A DNA stretch of 64,000 nt from Fasciolopsis buskii (lineage: Eukaryota > Platyhelminthes > Trematoda > Plagiorchiida > Fasciolidae): NCBI GenBank assembly GCA_008360955.1, contig LUCM01004636.1:109789-173788 (forward strand). Reading direction: 5' to 3'. The notes under the pieces are model-generated. The model had not been told where the DNA came from. It worked only from the letters and a program-made list of their open reading frames with translations, and did no database searches. Shown piece after piece: positions 37,292 through 48,134 of the stretch (within the stretch, counting starts at the first letter, position 1; every line of letters starts with the position of its first letter). The position numbers and the translations under genes were made by a program.

Positions 37292-37734
37292 GTCGAGAGG
37301 TGAACAACTGGTCGTTATTAGGCAGTTGGGTTCGTATATTAGTTGAAGTGACACTCGACTTCCATAAAACAAATCCAAGTTCAATTCTAGATTAGACGTT
37401 AATGTGGTGCATCACAATTAATGATAAAAAATAACAATTACGGCAATAACATCAATGGTAAAGATATTTTACACTGAATCTAACCAACCAATCTAATGGC
37501 AGAATCCACCCAAATTTCACCGTCATTCATGTTGGTTGCAATTACCAGCTTTGCTAGTGCGATGCTGGAAGTCGTGTCTTACAAGTTGAACAGGACTGGA
37601 TTTTAAGTTTTCCGTAGTTGCCCATGTTTTTCTTATTTTTTCTCAGTCTCAATTTTGAAAGCGGAACCCCTTCCAACTACAGTGTGCCCATTGGGATGCA
37701 CTTCGTGGAATTGTTCAAAAGCTGCTAGGAGGTT

Positions 37735-38012
37735 GATGAATTATTCCACTTGCGGTTTCCACGCCGCATCTTTTATTATTTGCTTGTGGAAGGGACATGT
37801 CAAATATGGTCTACTGGATTTACGAAGAGGTGCCAGAAACCCTGACTCGGAGACTTGCAGTGCCACCAGGCCGTGTGAGGCCGGTTGTAGCAACGACCTG
37901 GGCAACAGCGAACTGATGTCTATCGCCAAGGCAGTTGGCGAATCTGGGATTCGAAAGGCTCCGGTCTTTTGAAGTGGTAGGCGCCTAATCCATTTAACCA
38001 TTTCCGGTCAAA
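37735..38012 (-). mobile_element. tRNA-derived SINE
   Basis: On the minus strand the A box TGGTTAAATGGATTAGGCGC (37981-38000) and B box CTTTCGAATCCCAGA (37943-37957) sit at tRNA-like spacing, and the head starts near ACCGG at 38010. A GC-rich body of roughly 200 bases follows and gives way to ordinary AT-rich sequence near 37735. The 3' end is approximate and no clear tail was seen. This is one of the better preserved SINE heads in the window. Confidence 0.6.
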
Positions 38013-38014
38013 CC

Positions 38015-39855
38015 GCCGTTCAATTGAGTGGGCAACCTGTTTTGATCGAAAACATTATGGTTATTCAACAAGAGAACTGACCGACTGAACAAAACTGAAT
38101 TATGACCTCTTCGTGCTCCAACCGGGTCGTTACGACCACTTTTCCACTTTCACAGGAAGAGTCGGTTTCCAACTGTTTGGTTCTGATCGGGACATGTGAG
38201 GCATGTCCGATTTGGCTAAGTGAATCACGAGAAGTTAGTAAAAATCAATGTTTTATTTAAATTAGACATTTAGAATCCTGATTTAGGAATTCTGCTACCA
38301 TTAGTGGAACGCAATGCAATTTATGGGTGATTATTATTATCATGTAAAATGTTTAGAACTCACTGAACGAGACCTCGGGTTTGATATTGATCTGCTTCTG
38401 GGCTGCCGGTTCAAGAATTCTGCAAAATCAAACCGTCATAAAGAAAGCCCAGTGCCACCGTATCGATCATCTTGTATGTGACAAAATCGTCTCAGGCTGT
38501 CAGCGACCGTTGGACTCGGTGGCGTTGAAGAGTACCTATATGTCCATCCAACTTATGTAATCTCCTTCGTAATAATATCTCGTCAATCCCCTTTGTTTTT
38601 TATTATCCAATCAGTAAACAACACTTGCGGGAGAGGCTTTTTTGTCACTGGTTGTTTGAGATATGACCGATGACATGAACAGTCGAATTGGCCGTTTTTT
38701 GCTCAAACGTCAGGATGTCAACTACTGGACTATCCCTGGTCTCTGTTTGCCTGTGAAATATGGCGATTTCAGCAACTGTTACTATTTCTGGATGGATACA
38801 CTTGAGTTGTAAGCGTTTGAAGATTTGTTGGTTCCATGCGGCCTTTCTCGCAGAAAGCAGCCTACCCTTTCAATTCCGGTACCACTGTTTGGTATGATTT
38901 GCGTTGACTAGGTGCATCATATGCCCAAATTAAGGTGAGTGTAAATAATGGTTGAAATATCACAGAAAACATTTTGAGTTAACAGCCTCATCTGCTAGGA
39001 ATTTTTTGAAAACCCGCTCGAAATTACAGCTGATTTAGGTGCAGCAAACATGAATTGGGTAATATTCTATGATCATTTCAACTGAATGTTGAACGCCACA
39101 CTCATGGCGGTCAGCTTATGCAATTCATCCTGTCAAACTATTGAGCACTTCGGTCTTCTCACAAGTTCTGTGGATTTCGCGGAAATGTAGTGGATAAACC
39201 CCACATCCCTATGTGAACTAGGGAGAAGTTCGAGGTTCACTCGATAGGGACCGGCAAAAGATTAGAAAACCTTAGAAAATGAAATACGCAGGGTACTTCC
39301 AGCTATTTAATCAAATCATATATGTTTTGACAAAACTTGTGATATTTGCATTCATACCGATAAAAATTATGAATCGGCTCTCAGTAAGTGATAGTACAAA
39401 TTTGTATTCCTGATTGTGATGGACAGCGTAACTAGTGTGCTTCGAGTTGTAATGTTTGAACGGGCAGTGTTTTCCTTCGAAATTTTTGGAAATTCAAATA
39501 GGGGAATATTATTCGGTCTTATGTAACCGTAACTCGGTCATCAAAAATGCTTTTAATTTCAAATTTCTCGCTCATCTCCAGTTTTTATCCACTGGAATCT
39601 ACCAGAATAAATATTTTTTCTGGATATGTTCAATTTATTTAATCTCGGGCCCCAAAGCAGAAGGAATGCATATGGCCCCGTGGATGTCTAGATCCATCCA
39701 AGGAACAGCTGCGATGAACGAACAACCTCTAATGGGTTACGGCAACCTTAAATCGTTATACTGCTCGGATCAAAGGCTAGGTTTGAGTTCTTTTAAGTCG
39801 ACCGTCTCCGGGTTTTGAGGAAAAGGGATAGTATCAGACCTAGAGAAGAATCATG
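38015..39855. other. No recognisable gene
   Basis: Only short frames occur. The plus frame 39456-39818 (about 120 codons) has no domain that I recognise. Confidence 0.45.
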
Positions 39856-39857
39856 AA

Positions 39858-39863
39858 TTATAT

Positions 39864-39909
<46 letters not shown>
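39858..39909. repeat. (TA)n microsatellite at the left edge of the gap
   Basis: TA units with two TG interruptions run straight into the run of Ns. Confidence 0.95.
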
Positions 39910-40810
39910 NNNNNNNNNNNNNNNNNNNNNNNNNNNNNNNNNNNNNNNNNNNNNNNNNNNNNNNNNNNNNNNNNNNNNNNNNNNNNNNNNNNNNNNNNNN
40001 NNNNNNNNNNNNNNNNNNNNNNNNNNNNNNNNNNNNNNNNNNNNNNNNNNNNNNNNNNNNNNNNNNNNNNNNNNNNNNNNNNNNNNNNNNNNNNNNNNNN
40101 NNNNNNNNNNNNNNNNNNNNNNNNNNNNNNNNNNNNNNNNNNNNNNNNNNNNNNNNNNNNNNNNNNNNNNNNNNNNNNNNNNNNNNNNNNNNNNNNNNNN
40201 NNNNNNNNNNNNNNNNNNNNNNNNNNNNNNNNNNNNNNNNNNNNNNNNNNNNNNNNNNNNNNNNNNNNNNNNNNNNNNNNNNNNNNNNNNNNNNNNNNNN
40301 NNNNNNNNNNNNNNNNNNNNNNNNNNNNNNNNNNNNNNNNNNNNNNNNNNNNNNNNNNNNNNNNNNNNNNNNNNNNNNNNNNNNNNNNNNNNNNNNNNNN
40401 NNNNNNNNNNNNNNNNNNNNNNNNNNNNNNNNNNNNNNNNNNNNNNNNNNNNNNNNNNNNNNNNNNNNNNNNNNNNNNNNNNNNNNNNNNNNNNNNNNNN
40501 NNNNNNNNNNNNNNNNNNNNNNNNNNNNNNNNNNNNNNNNNNNNNNNNNNNNNNNNNNNNNNNNNNNNNNNNNNNNNNNNNNNNNNNNNNNNNNNNNNNN
40601 NNNNNNNNNNNNNNNNNNNNNNNNNNNNNNNNNNNNNNNNNNNNNNNNNNNNNNNNNNNNNNNNNNNNNNNNNNNNNNNNNNNNNNNNNNNNNNNNNNNN
40701 NNNNNNNNNNNNNNNNNNNNNNNNNNNNNNNNNNNNNNNNNNNNNNNNNNNNNNNNNNNNNNNNNNNNNNNNNNNNNNNNNNNNNNNNNNNNNNNNNNNN
40801 NNNNNNNNNN
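39910..40810. other. Assembly gap
   Basis: 901 undetermined bases. TA repeat borders both sides, so the gap is probably a collapsed or unresolved TA array plus unknown sequence. The given length may be an estimate. Confidence 0.99.

Positions 40811-40857
<47 letters not shown>
40811..40857. repeat. (TA)n microsatellite at the right edge of the gap
   Basis: Pure TA run of about 47 bases. On the minus strand it follows the ribozyme-bearing element as its 3' tail. Confidence 0.95.
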
Positions 40858-40859
<2 letters not shown>

Positions 40860-41042
40860 CAGGAAGTAGTATCTGGATGCGTAAACAAAATTAGCCCGGG
40901 AGCACACGATCGGTTTCGCGGTTATTGTCGCTCGTCAGGTATGCGTACCCGATGCTCTCTTGTCTAAACATCCACATACTTGTACACTCCGAATTGATTG
41001 ATATTTCTCACCAGAATCGAATCTGTAGCAACAGGAGTGTGC
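40858..41042 (-). mobile_element. Short dispersed element carrying a hammerhead-like ribozyme
   Basis: Minus-strand order: a 5' part of about 90 bases (41042-40952) shared with the copy at 23277-23174; the ribozyme (40951-40897); a 3' part of about 40 bases with ATTTTGTT, also shared; then the TA tract. The 5' border is only where similarity to the other copy ends, so the element may be longer. It contains no open frame of note, so it would be non-autonomous. A (TA)n 3' end and an internal hammerhead fit ribozyme-bearing retroelements such as Penelope-like element ends or schistosome-type SINE-like repeats. The family is my inference. Confidence 0.65.
40897..40951 (-). ncRNA. Predicted type I hammerhead ribozyme
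   Basis: Minus strand. All conserved core positions are present: CUGACGA (40938-40932), GAA (40917-40915), A15.1 (40914), U16.1 (40909) and C17 (40908). Stem II is GCG/CGC with an 8-nt loop, so the 10.1-11.1 pair is G-C as required. Stem I pairs GCAUAC (40944-40939) with GUGUGC (40907-40902), one G-U included. After a UAC/U internal loop it continues with CGGG/CCCG. Stem III is minimal, with the A15.1-U16.1 pair closing a four-base loop. Short stem III is known for hammerheads of retroelements, in which dimers are often the active form. Predicted self-cleavage lies between 40908 and 40907. Activity was not tested. Confidence 0.7.
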
Positions 41043-41044
41043 AT

Positions 41045-44000
41045 ATGTATACGTTGGGTATTTGGTCAGCTGATAATTGGACGGCCTCATCAGTCAGCCT
41101 GTCCATCATCAACCTAGAATTAGGCAGTGTGAGGCCAGGATAAGTAAATGACTAACCAGGGATGGGCTGTCTGATAGCCAGGACATTTGGAACATGTGAC
41201 AAATTGCTTTGACGAAAGCAAACTACAAATTCATTTCTTCTGTAATTCTCTTCTCCGATTTCCCTCGATTCGTATTCCATGTTTCCGTTCGTCAGAGCAT
41301 CATCTAGCTTACTTACTGATGAGATATTTCCCTAATCCAAGGTGTGAACCTAACAATTAGCAAACATCCCGAACTCTGACGTCAAACTCGAACAAAACCC
41401 AAATGAACTGATGATGATTACTTTCAGCACGACTACGAAATCTGCAGCACCAGTTAAAGAACATTTTGTATTTTTCGCTCCCGATGCGGATGTTCATTCT
41501 GTGCAACAGAGAGGAAATTTCGTCATCGAATTATCGAACCATCTTGATGTGGTTGCGGAAGGCAACAGAAACTGGATTGACATCAGAGTAGTCACCGGAA
41601 ACAGGGGGTTGGCTCAATCGATCGATTAAATAGCATCTTTTTGGAGAAGAGGCATCGGATCAACATGCCGGAAGCACTTAAGGCCACTTACTGTGCAAAC
41701 AACGGAACAATACCTAGCTGTGCAGGAGGACTAACAGTTTTTTTATCTTTGAGATTAAAATGAGTTATTTATCTCCTCATCATTAGCTTGGTAAATCATT
41801 CCAATTTACCTCTTTTACTGTTGAGTCCTGTTTGCAGTTTCATCATTCACAGTTAGGTCTTCTTAACAAGAGAAGTAATTCACGTGATTTCAGTAATCAG
41901 TGTGTGAATGTAGAGCAAAATTATTCTGTGCAAAAAAGTATTCTCGGTTTCTTTATGCGAATTCTTGCTAGGGAAGAAATGTTTCCATCCAATTACAGTG
42001 GCCTAAGTTTTATATGATGAACAACGAATGTGAACTTCTATCAACAACGTAATGTGAATTTTGTATGCATCCACATTAGGGTCTTCTGTAACCTAACTTG
42101 AGTTCTATCACGTTTGACCTTGTTCTGTGACATTATCGTGCAATGCTTAACTAAACACTGAAATCACCCAAACAGCATGCAACGATTCCGTTCCTGTTCG
42201 AAGTAATCTACAGTGGCTTGGCTAATTTTGAGTCGTGCATCACACACCCTAGACCTTCCGCGGTTTATCGCACATCAGAAATGCAACATTATAGCTCCTA
42301 TCCCATCTGTCTTTCGTCTGGAGACAGTCTATAAACAATAAATAACTTGCTAATAATAAAAGTAACATCAAACTGGAACATGCAAATGACAGTAGCTAAC
42401 AAAAGTGTGTGTTAAGTAGATACGGCGAAGACATTCACACAGAGAGCGGGGGTTTTGTGAACCCGGTATGTGAATTTCTATTCCGATTTAATTAAATGTC
42501 CAATGAAGATAACACTGAAAGATTGTATTGTGTTAGACACTACCCTATACCCGCGCAATCTCGAGGAGCACATTTGTTCGCCTACTTTAACCAGCTGCAA
42601 TCCAAACGAATAAAGTGAATATTTCTTGGATTCAGACGTCCGCATACGCAAGCATGCCGGTCACCAGATTCTTTCTGGTTCGTACCCACGTGAGGTACTC
42701 AAATAAGGATTTACCTTAAAGCTTTATTCTGAAAGAATTTTCAGCAAACGCAGACAGACTAGGTGGATAGCTCGAAGCAGCACCCCCAAATCCTAGCTCG
42801 AGAATGCTAGAATACTTAAAGGGGACTAGATAATCGGGAATAATTTCTGCTTATCTGGCCGATGAGCACAAAATCCTCGATATCCGACTGGAAAATTGAA
42901 CGGAAAAATGGTGCATTGTGATGTGTTAATTAAAGATATGCATTTGCTGAAAACACAGTGTGGTCCACGCCAACATCGATCAACATAATCGATCGATCGA
43001 CATTCCGATTTCCATAGACATCCTTTCTCAAGGCAGTTTTCGATTGGAAACTTAATCCGAGTGGGACAAATGACTTGATGATTTAATATGCCCAGCATTT
43101 GCTTCCTATCCTATGGAATATGAGTACAGTCCCATTTTATCATGACTGATATTACTTTTGTTCCCGAGTGAAAGAGGCAAATAGTTTGGCAAAAGTGCTT
43201 TAAAAATGACGAAAAGTCATCATTCATGCAGCCACGATTAGCCTATGGCAAATAGAAAAAGTTGACCACTATAATAAGCTCGTAAATAATGGCATCCGTC
43301 TTCTTGTGTTGAAAAAGCATCACGTCTGTTATGCCTTTAGCATGCTTGAGTACAATGTTGGATTGACAAGTATTTACAAGCCGGAGTGTCCGTGTTGAGT
43401 ACATTACGAGCCGACATACCAGCAGAAATACCACACCGAAATGTGTAATCGTTGGCGTAATTTTATTGATACAAGCAGATTGTTGCGCCAGGTTCACGTG
43501 ATGTAACGTGGGCCGGAACAGGGTCGTCAGCCGGCTGCCTTACGCTTAACGTAGGGGATTTGACCTGAAGGTCAGCAGACCGTTGACCGGCCGGTCACGC
43601 ACATGTGCGTGCATAGTTCCAAGCCGTGGATGTGTATTGTCTACACGAATGCATGTAAGCGCCTCGTTTTTTGGACGACCGGCAAAGACAAACTGTATCA
43701 ACAACGTTTTCAAACTTTTGTGGGTGCCGAGCTCAACGCTGACAAAACTAAAAAGGCCCAACCTGAGCTACAAAACGAACCAATATTCAAAATCGTCGGA
43801 AATCAACGGCGTGTCTAATCTATCAGTATCTTGGCAAGATTATCACATTCTCAGACTGATATGTTTAAAAACGAACGAATAATAGTAACAGTAATAATGA
43901 TATCCTACCAGTATTCACTAGTTCTGACATGTGTAAACTGGTTCACGTGAGCAGAGTTCGGGAAACTGCGCCTTTCTAAACCTATTGAAATTCAGGCGAA

Positions 44001-44590
44001 GTCGCAAACAATTAGCACAGAGAATCAATATAAGACCTTGATATGTGCCATTTGAACAGATGACAATTCATCACTTTAGCAGAACTGTTGAAAAGTTTGA
44101 TTGTACAGTGTAATGTTTACACTGACACAACCGTACTCGGTGGTAATATATTCATCCCCTCAGGAACAACCAACACAATTCTAGTTTAAACCTAGCCTCT
44201 CTCGAGCACAAGCAAATGATGGCCAGTTCACCGACCATTCGCACTTCAGTGGATGCATTCTATATGGCAAATGTAAGGGTCCCGGTGAACTCGGATCTCT
44301 TCCCTATCTGATTTTATTCAAGGAAATAAAACCGAAAATTTTGACTCTTGTCTAGTGTCAACCTTTTATTGTGTGTTCCTAATAAATCTTACATGTCCTG
44401 TTGCGGAGGCATCTTCGCGCTAGTGCTCGGGTTTTCATTTATCGCAAGACAACCAACAAGCGATTCCTCCATGATCAATACTGCTCTATGCAATCAATAA
44501 ATTGTCATAAATTCCAGTAGGTCATATTTTACGGGCGAAAAATGCAATAACCCCAAGAACACAAAAATGGCCACTCTATATATGCGCTTC
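41045..44590. other. No recognisable gene
   Basis: Frames on both strands lack domains. An (ATCG)n run of four units occurs near 42988-43001. A B box-like GGTTCGTACCC at 42678-42688 lacks a good A box. Confidence 0.45.
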
Positions 44591-44944
44591 TACCTGTCAT
44601 TTTGTTGCTGTTTCATTATGAAAGGGACTTGACCTACCTAAAAATAGATCGTATGAGCTTAAGTTACCTTGCATGGTTTACGATCGTCGCCAGGGTCGTT
44701 GCTACTGGCGGAGTGCGCTCTTTGACTGGCTGCCCTACCATTCTGTGTCACCCTCATGTCATTGTTTCCTTGTGGGATTTTTAGTTCCATTATGGTCTCC
44801 GTTCGACGCTACAATTGCTCGGAATTGTTGTTGTTTAAAAACCGTATTATTTCTCAACATGGAATAGGATCACGCATTGCTGCATCTCAGAGATCTTATC
44901 CATCTAAAAGAGGCACTCCTGCTGGCTGGCAGGCAGCTCTTAAA

Positions 44945-45873
44945 TGCACCCTCCCAGCCAAGATGTCCATTCTAGCGTTGTCGAATACCAAAATCCGTTC
45001 TCTGATTACGAAAATCTCGGATCTATCCCTCGCACTTCAATCACCGACCCATGTTCACACGTGTGTCATTTGCATACAAGAATCGTGGCTAAACCCGCTG
45101 ATTCACTCGTGTCGATAGACAGCTTAAGATTCCATCGGCAGGAGAGAATTTCGGATAAGAAGACTGGAGGCGGTGTTGCAACATACATAAGCTCATTCTG
45201 GTCTGGCAAGTCGGAAGTCGTTTATACGCACTCGCTAAACGGAATCGATTGTCTCGCGACACAGTTTGATCCTAGGTTTTCTCGTCATACCAGCACTAAC
45301 ATAACCAATTCATACATTGCGCCCTTTAGCTAGCAACAAGATATCGGATCTTTTTTTGACTCTTTTCTAGCATTTATTCTTCCCCTTCTTGTGATTAGTC
45401 TACATATTATTGTAGGTGATTTTGATCACGCATCTACCCTACCAATGACTGTGTTTTATTTGACTGACCTCTGCGTTTCTCCCACCAGAGGCGGCTCCAT
45501 TTTAGATAGAGTTATTACCAACCACCCTGATTTATTTTCCCTGAAACTGCTTGCTCTCATATCAAGTATTGATCACTGTCTGGTTCTGTTAAGGTTCAAG
45601 ATCTTCTCTAGGTCAGCTTTCCATTCCTTCAGGCAAACAAATCAAATCCGAGTTCACCTCCGTAACTTTTCACATAGCAACCTTGTTCTTCTTCAGAAAT
45701 ACCTTTTTCTTGCATCTACCTGTTTCCATTTTGAACTCCTACTCAATGACAATGTCAAACATTTCACTGAGATGGCTATCAAAATCTTTGATATTTGCTG
45801 CCCTTCAGAAACACTAGTCGTTTCAAATGGCCGTATCTCCACCCAGAAACTGAAATCTCTAAGAAGATACTAG
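44945..45873 (+). pseudogene. Endonuclease domain of the CR1-like element
   Basis: The first part reads, in one frame, KISDLSLALQSP and CVICIQESWLNP, the conserved Q-E-(T/S)-W of apurinic-like endonucleases. After a frameshift comes KKTGGGVATYIS, then DCLATQF, an in-frame TAG (45331), IIVGDFDHAS (the GDFN motif with N changed to D) and PTRGGSILDRVITNHPDLF. The terminal S-D-H reads SIDH. The domain order and spacing are normal for the family. The TAG, the frameshift and the altered GDFN mean it cannot be active. Confidence 0.8.
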
Positions 45874-46020
45874 GAGTACTTCTACAAATCCCGTAATAAC
45901 CCAAACGTGCCGCATACTTCCAACCTAATAAAAGCAGAAATCCAATGCATCAACATGACGTTCGCCAGCCAACTTTTGAGTAATAACTACAATCGATTCC
46001 TATGACAAGGCATTCGACTG

Positions 46021-47600
46021 TTGTGTGGGAAGAAGAAGCATACGAAAACTCGTGCGGATGTCGACAGCATCAGTCGTGCTTTCATCCATCCTTCCACTTA
46101 TACCCCGGTCATATTTGGTCAGGGTGTTGATATGGCAGTTACAAGTTTTTCTAGAGAAGAGATGCTTGACCTTCTCCGAACCACTAAAATTACCACAAGG
46201 TTGGCCTTAACAGTCTGTCTTCAGCTCTTTTAAGGCATGGTCCTGTGGCTGTGACGGAGGCATTTGCTTCTCTTATTAACTCATCATTAAGCTCGTCTTC
46301 TATCCCTGACTGTTGGAGACCCGTCACTATTATTCCAATCCAAAAATCTAGCAGTTCTACTGGTATGGCAAAACTCTTTCGCCTCATCGTCTTAACGTCT
46401 TCCGGTCTTAAATTGACGGAGTATGCCATAATTAAGCGCCTGCATTCTTCTATGTACCCTCCTGACGACCCATTTAAGTTTGCCTATAAATCTAACAGGA
46501 CCACTTTGGGCGTTGTCGTCTCCCTCATTCACCACACTTGTACGTTCTTGAACGCATCGATGAAATCTGTGCTTTACGCATTTCTAGACTATTCGTCGGC
46601 GTTTGATTCTGTCCCATGGTCTTTTCTACTTCACAAGCTGCAAGCATTTGGTTGTCCCAGTTCTTTATTAGCATGGCTGTTTGATTATTTTACTAACCGA
46701 ACCCAGTGCACACGAATGGACGGTAAAACTTCAAAACCGTTGGTTAACAGCGCATGAGTGCTTCAGGGTGCTGCTCTTTCACCGTTTCTCTTCTCTACTT
46801 ACCTCAGCGACGTATCAACTGGCTCGTCTTGTCATCTGTTTAAGTATGCTGATGATGTTACCCTCTCTCAGGCTGTTTTGAACAACGATGATTTTCAAAG
46901 AATCTCCAACAATCTATCTTCCATTTTTGATTTTTCTGCACGATCTGATTTATATCCCAACACATCTGGATTTTTCGAATGTCTATTCTCTCTCTCCCTC
47001 TCTCTCTTCCGATCGGCCTACCCATCCGAAACACCTTTCATCAACTCATATACTCTCATCAGGGTTAATTCTTTGAAATATCTATGAGTTTCTATTGATA
47101 AAATTCTGAAGTGCACTTCTCACATTTCCACCTGTATAAAGAATCTCCGATGGTTGTCATTTCAAATCAGGAAGCTTTGGCACTACAAGGCAAAACAAAG
47201 CACAATCTCCCGATCCGTATACCAACGTGTTTTTCCAATCCTTCTTTGCTGTTCTCCTGTTATTTTTCCAGGTTTACTTAAAAAAAGACTAAGATTCTTC
47301 GCCGGGGCGATCAGTTATTAGCCGTGTTCTTCATACCACTAACTGAATTCTCCCTAAATCTGTATGATTACCACTTGTCAAAATGTGAGAAATTTGCTCA
47401 CACAATTTTTTCAGTTCCCATGCATCCTCTGCAAAACAATTTTTCAAGGTGTCGCTCTTATTGTGATACACGATCTGCTTTTCGTTCCATACCGGCCAGA
47501 ATCAATGTCTATAGGAACTCCACTGTCCCATATTTGACACGCATTCTGGCAAACCGTGACCGGGTTTCAGCCGAATTCCTGAGCAACCTATCATAACGTG
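46021..47600 (+). pseudogene. Reverse transcriptase and C-terminal region of the CR1-like element
   Basis: 46021-46200 gives the pre-RT linker. From 46203 comes VAVTEAFASLINSSL and IPDCWRPVTIIPIQK, then LFRLIVLTSSGLKLTE and FKFAYKSNRTT. The first catalytic motif is FLDYSSAFDSV (46581-46613). An in-frame TGA (46755-46757) interrupts NSA*VLQGAALSPFLF. The second catalytic motif is KYADDVTL, with YADD intact at 46846-46857. SLKYL*VSID carries a TGA where the family has Gly. After a frameshift near 47320 the C terminus reads RINVYRNSTVPYLTRILANR. The catalytic residues are all there; only nonsense and frame lesions kill it. Confidence 0.85.
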
Positions 47601-47735
47601 CTTTGATTATTCCTCGATGAGGTTTGTTTCACGTTTTTGCAAGGTGATGAGTGCAAATTGTTTTACCTATTTTAATTTTTACTTTCATATTTTGTCATTG
47701 AAATGCGACACTATTTTTTGCGCACAAAATTCTAT

Positions 47736-47792
47736 ACAATGCAATACAGTACAATACAATACAGTACAGTAAAATACAATACGATACAATAT
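47736..47792 (+). repeat. Pentanucleotide 3' tail of the CR1-like element
   Basis: About eleven imperfect five-base units of the type ACAAT/ACAGT/AAAAT. They follow some 140 bases of 3' untranslated sequence after the last ORF block. CR1-like elements characteristically end in short tandem repeats instead of poly(A), so this fixes the 3' end of the insertion. Confidence 0.85.
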
Positions 47793-48035
47793 CATTGTAG
47801 AAGAAACTGGGGCAATACTGTTGTACACCTACCTCAACGATTGTCGAATAGAAAGATTTGTCAGTCATCCGACCGGGATTGCCATGTGGAGTCATTTTGG
47901 GAGTTGATGGCAACAGCTAGGCTTGTCACTGCAAAATTGCTCGTAAATCTCTTCTGTCAAGTGCTCGGAGTCCGTTAGCAGAAAAACTATCACGGCGTAT
48001 GCCCCACTATCTAAAAAGACCACTGAAAAAGACCA

Positions 48036-48051
48036 TATATATATATATATT
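48036..48051. repeat. (TA)n microsatellite
   Basis: Short TA run. On the minus strand it follows the ribozyme-like hairpin at 48131-48090, as TA follows the ribozyme element at 40857. Confidence 0.9.
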
Positions 48052-48052
48052 A

Positions 48053-48131
48053 GGGGTTGGAATACGTACAGTGAATTATGACTTTTATTGCGATGTTTCG
48101 ATCCTAACTGGGACTCGTTGTCAAACATCTG
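48053..48131 (-). mobile_element. Ribozyme-like hairpin element end with TA tail
   Basis: On the minus strand GATGTTT (48129-48123) is the exact complement of AAACATC (48098-48092). Between them lie GACAA and a hairpin from CGAGTCC and GGATCG. The order UUGACAA - hairpin - GAAAC - NUC looks like a hammerhead with two core changes (C3 to U and G8 to A), so it is probably not active as such. About 40 bases later the TA tract begins. I infer a relative of the element at 40.9-41.0 kb or a Penelope-like end. Confidence 0.4.
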
Positions 48132-48134
48132 ACT

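Larger units (their letters stand above)
44600..47793 (+). mobile_element. CR1-like non-LTR retrotransposon, nearly full-length but inactive
   Basis: The plus strand shows the ordered parts of a CR1-like ORF2: an N-terminal linker with RRYNCSELLLFKNR (near 44798-44843), an apurinic-type endonuclease, a reverse transcriptase, a C-terminal region and a pentanucleotide 3' tail. The lesions I can place are a frameshift near 45100, in-frame TAG at 45331 and 45871, TGA at 46003, a frameshift near 46200, TGA at 46755 and 47085, and a frameshift near 47320. Between lesions the frame is continuous, so the copy is relatively young. No ORF1 was recognised and the 5' border is uncertain. There is no similarity of note to the RTE copies, so it belongs to a separate lineage. 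Confidence 0.85.

Noticed and set aside
39851..40967. Very long frames of more than 330 codons across the gap
   Set aside because: They are made of undetermined bases plus TA repeats and are artefacts.
43583..43882. Two overlapping plus-strand frames of 70-100 codons
   Set aside because: They are in different frames over the same DNA, have no domain and no splice support.
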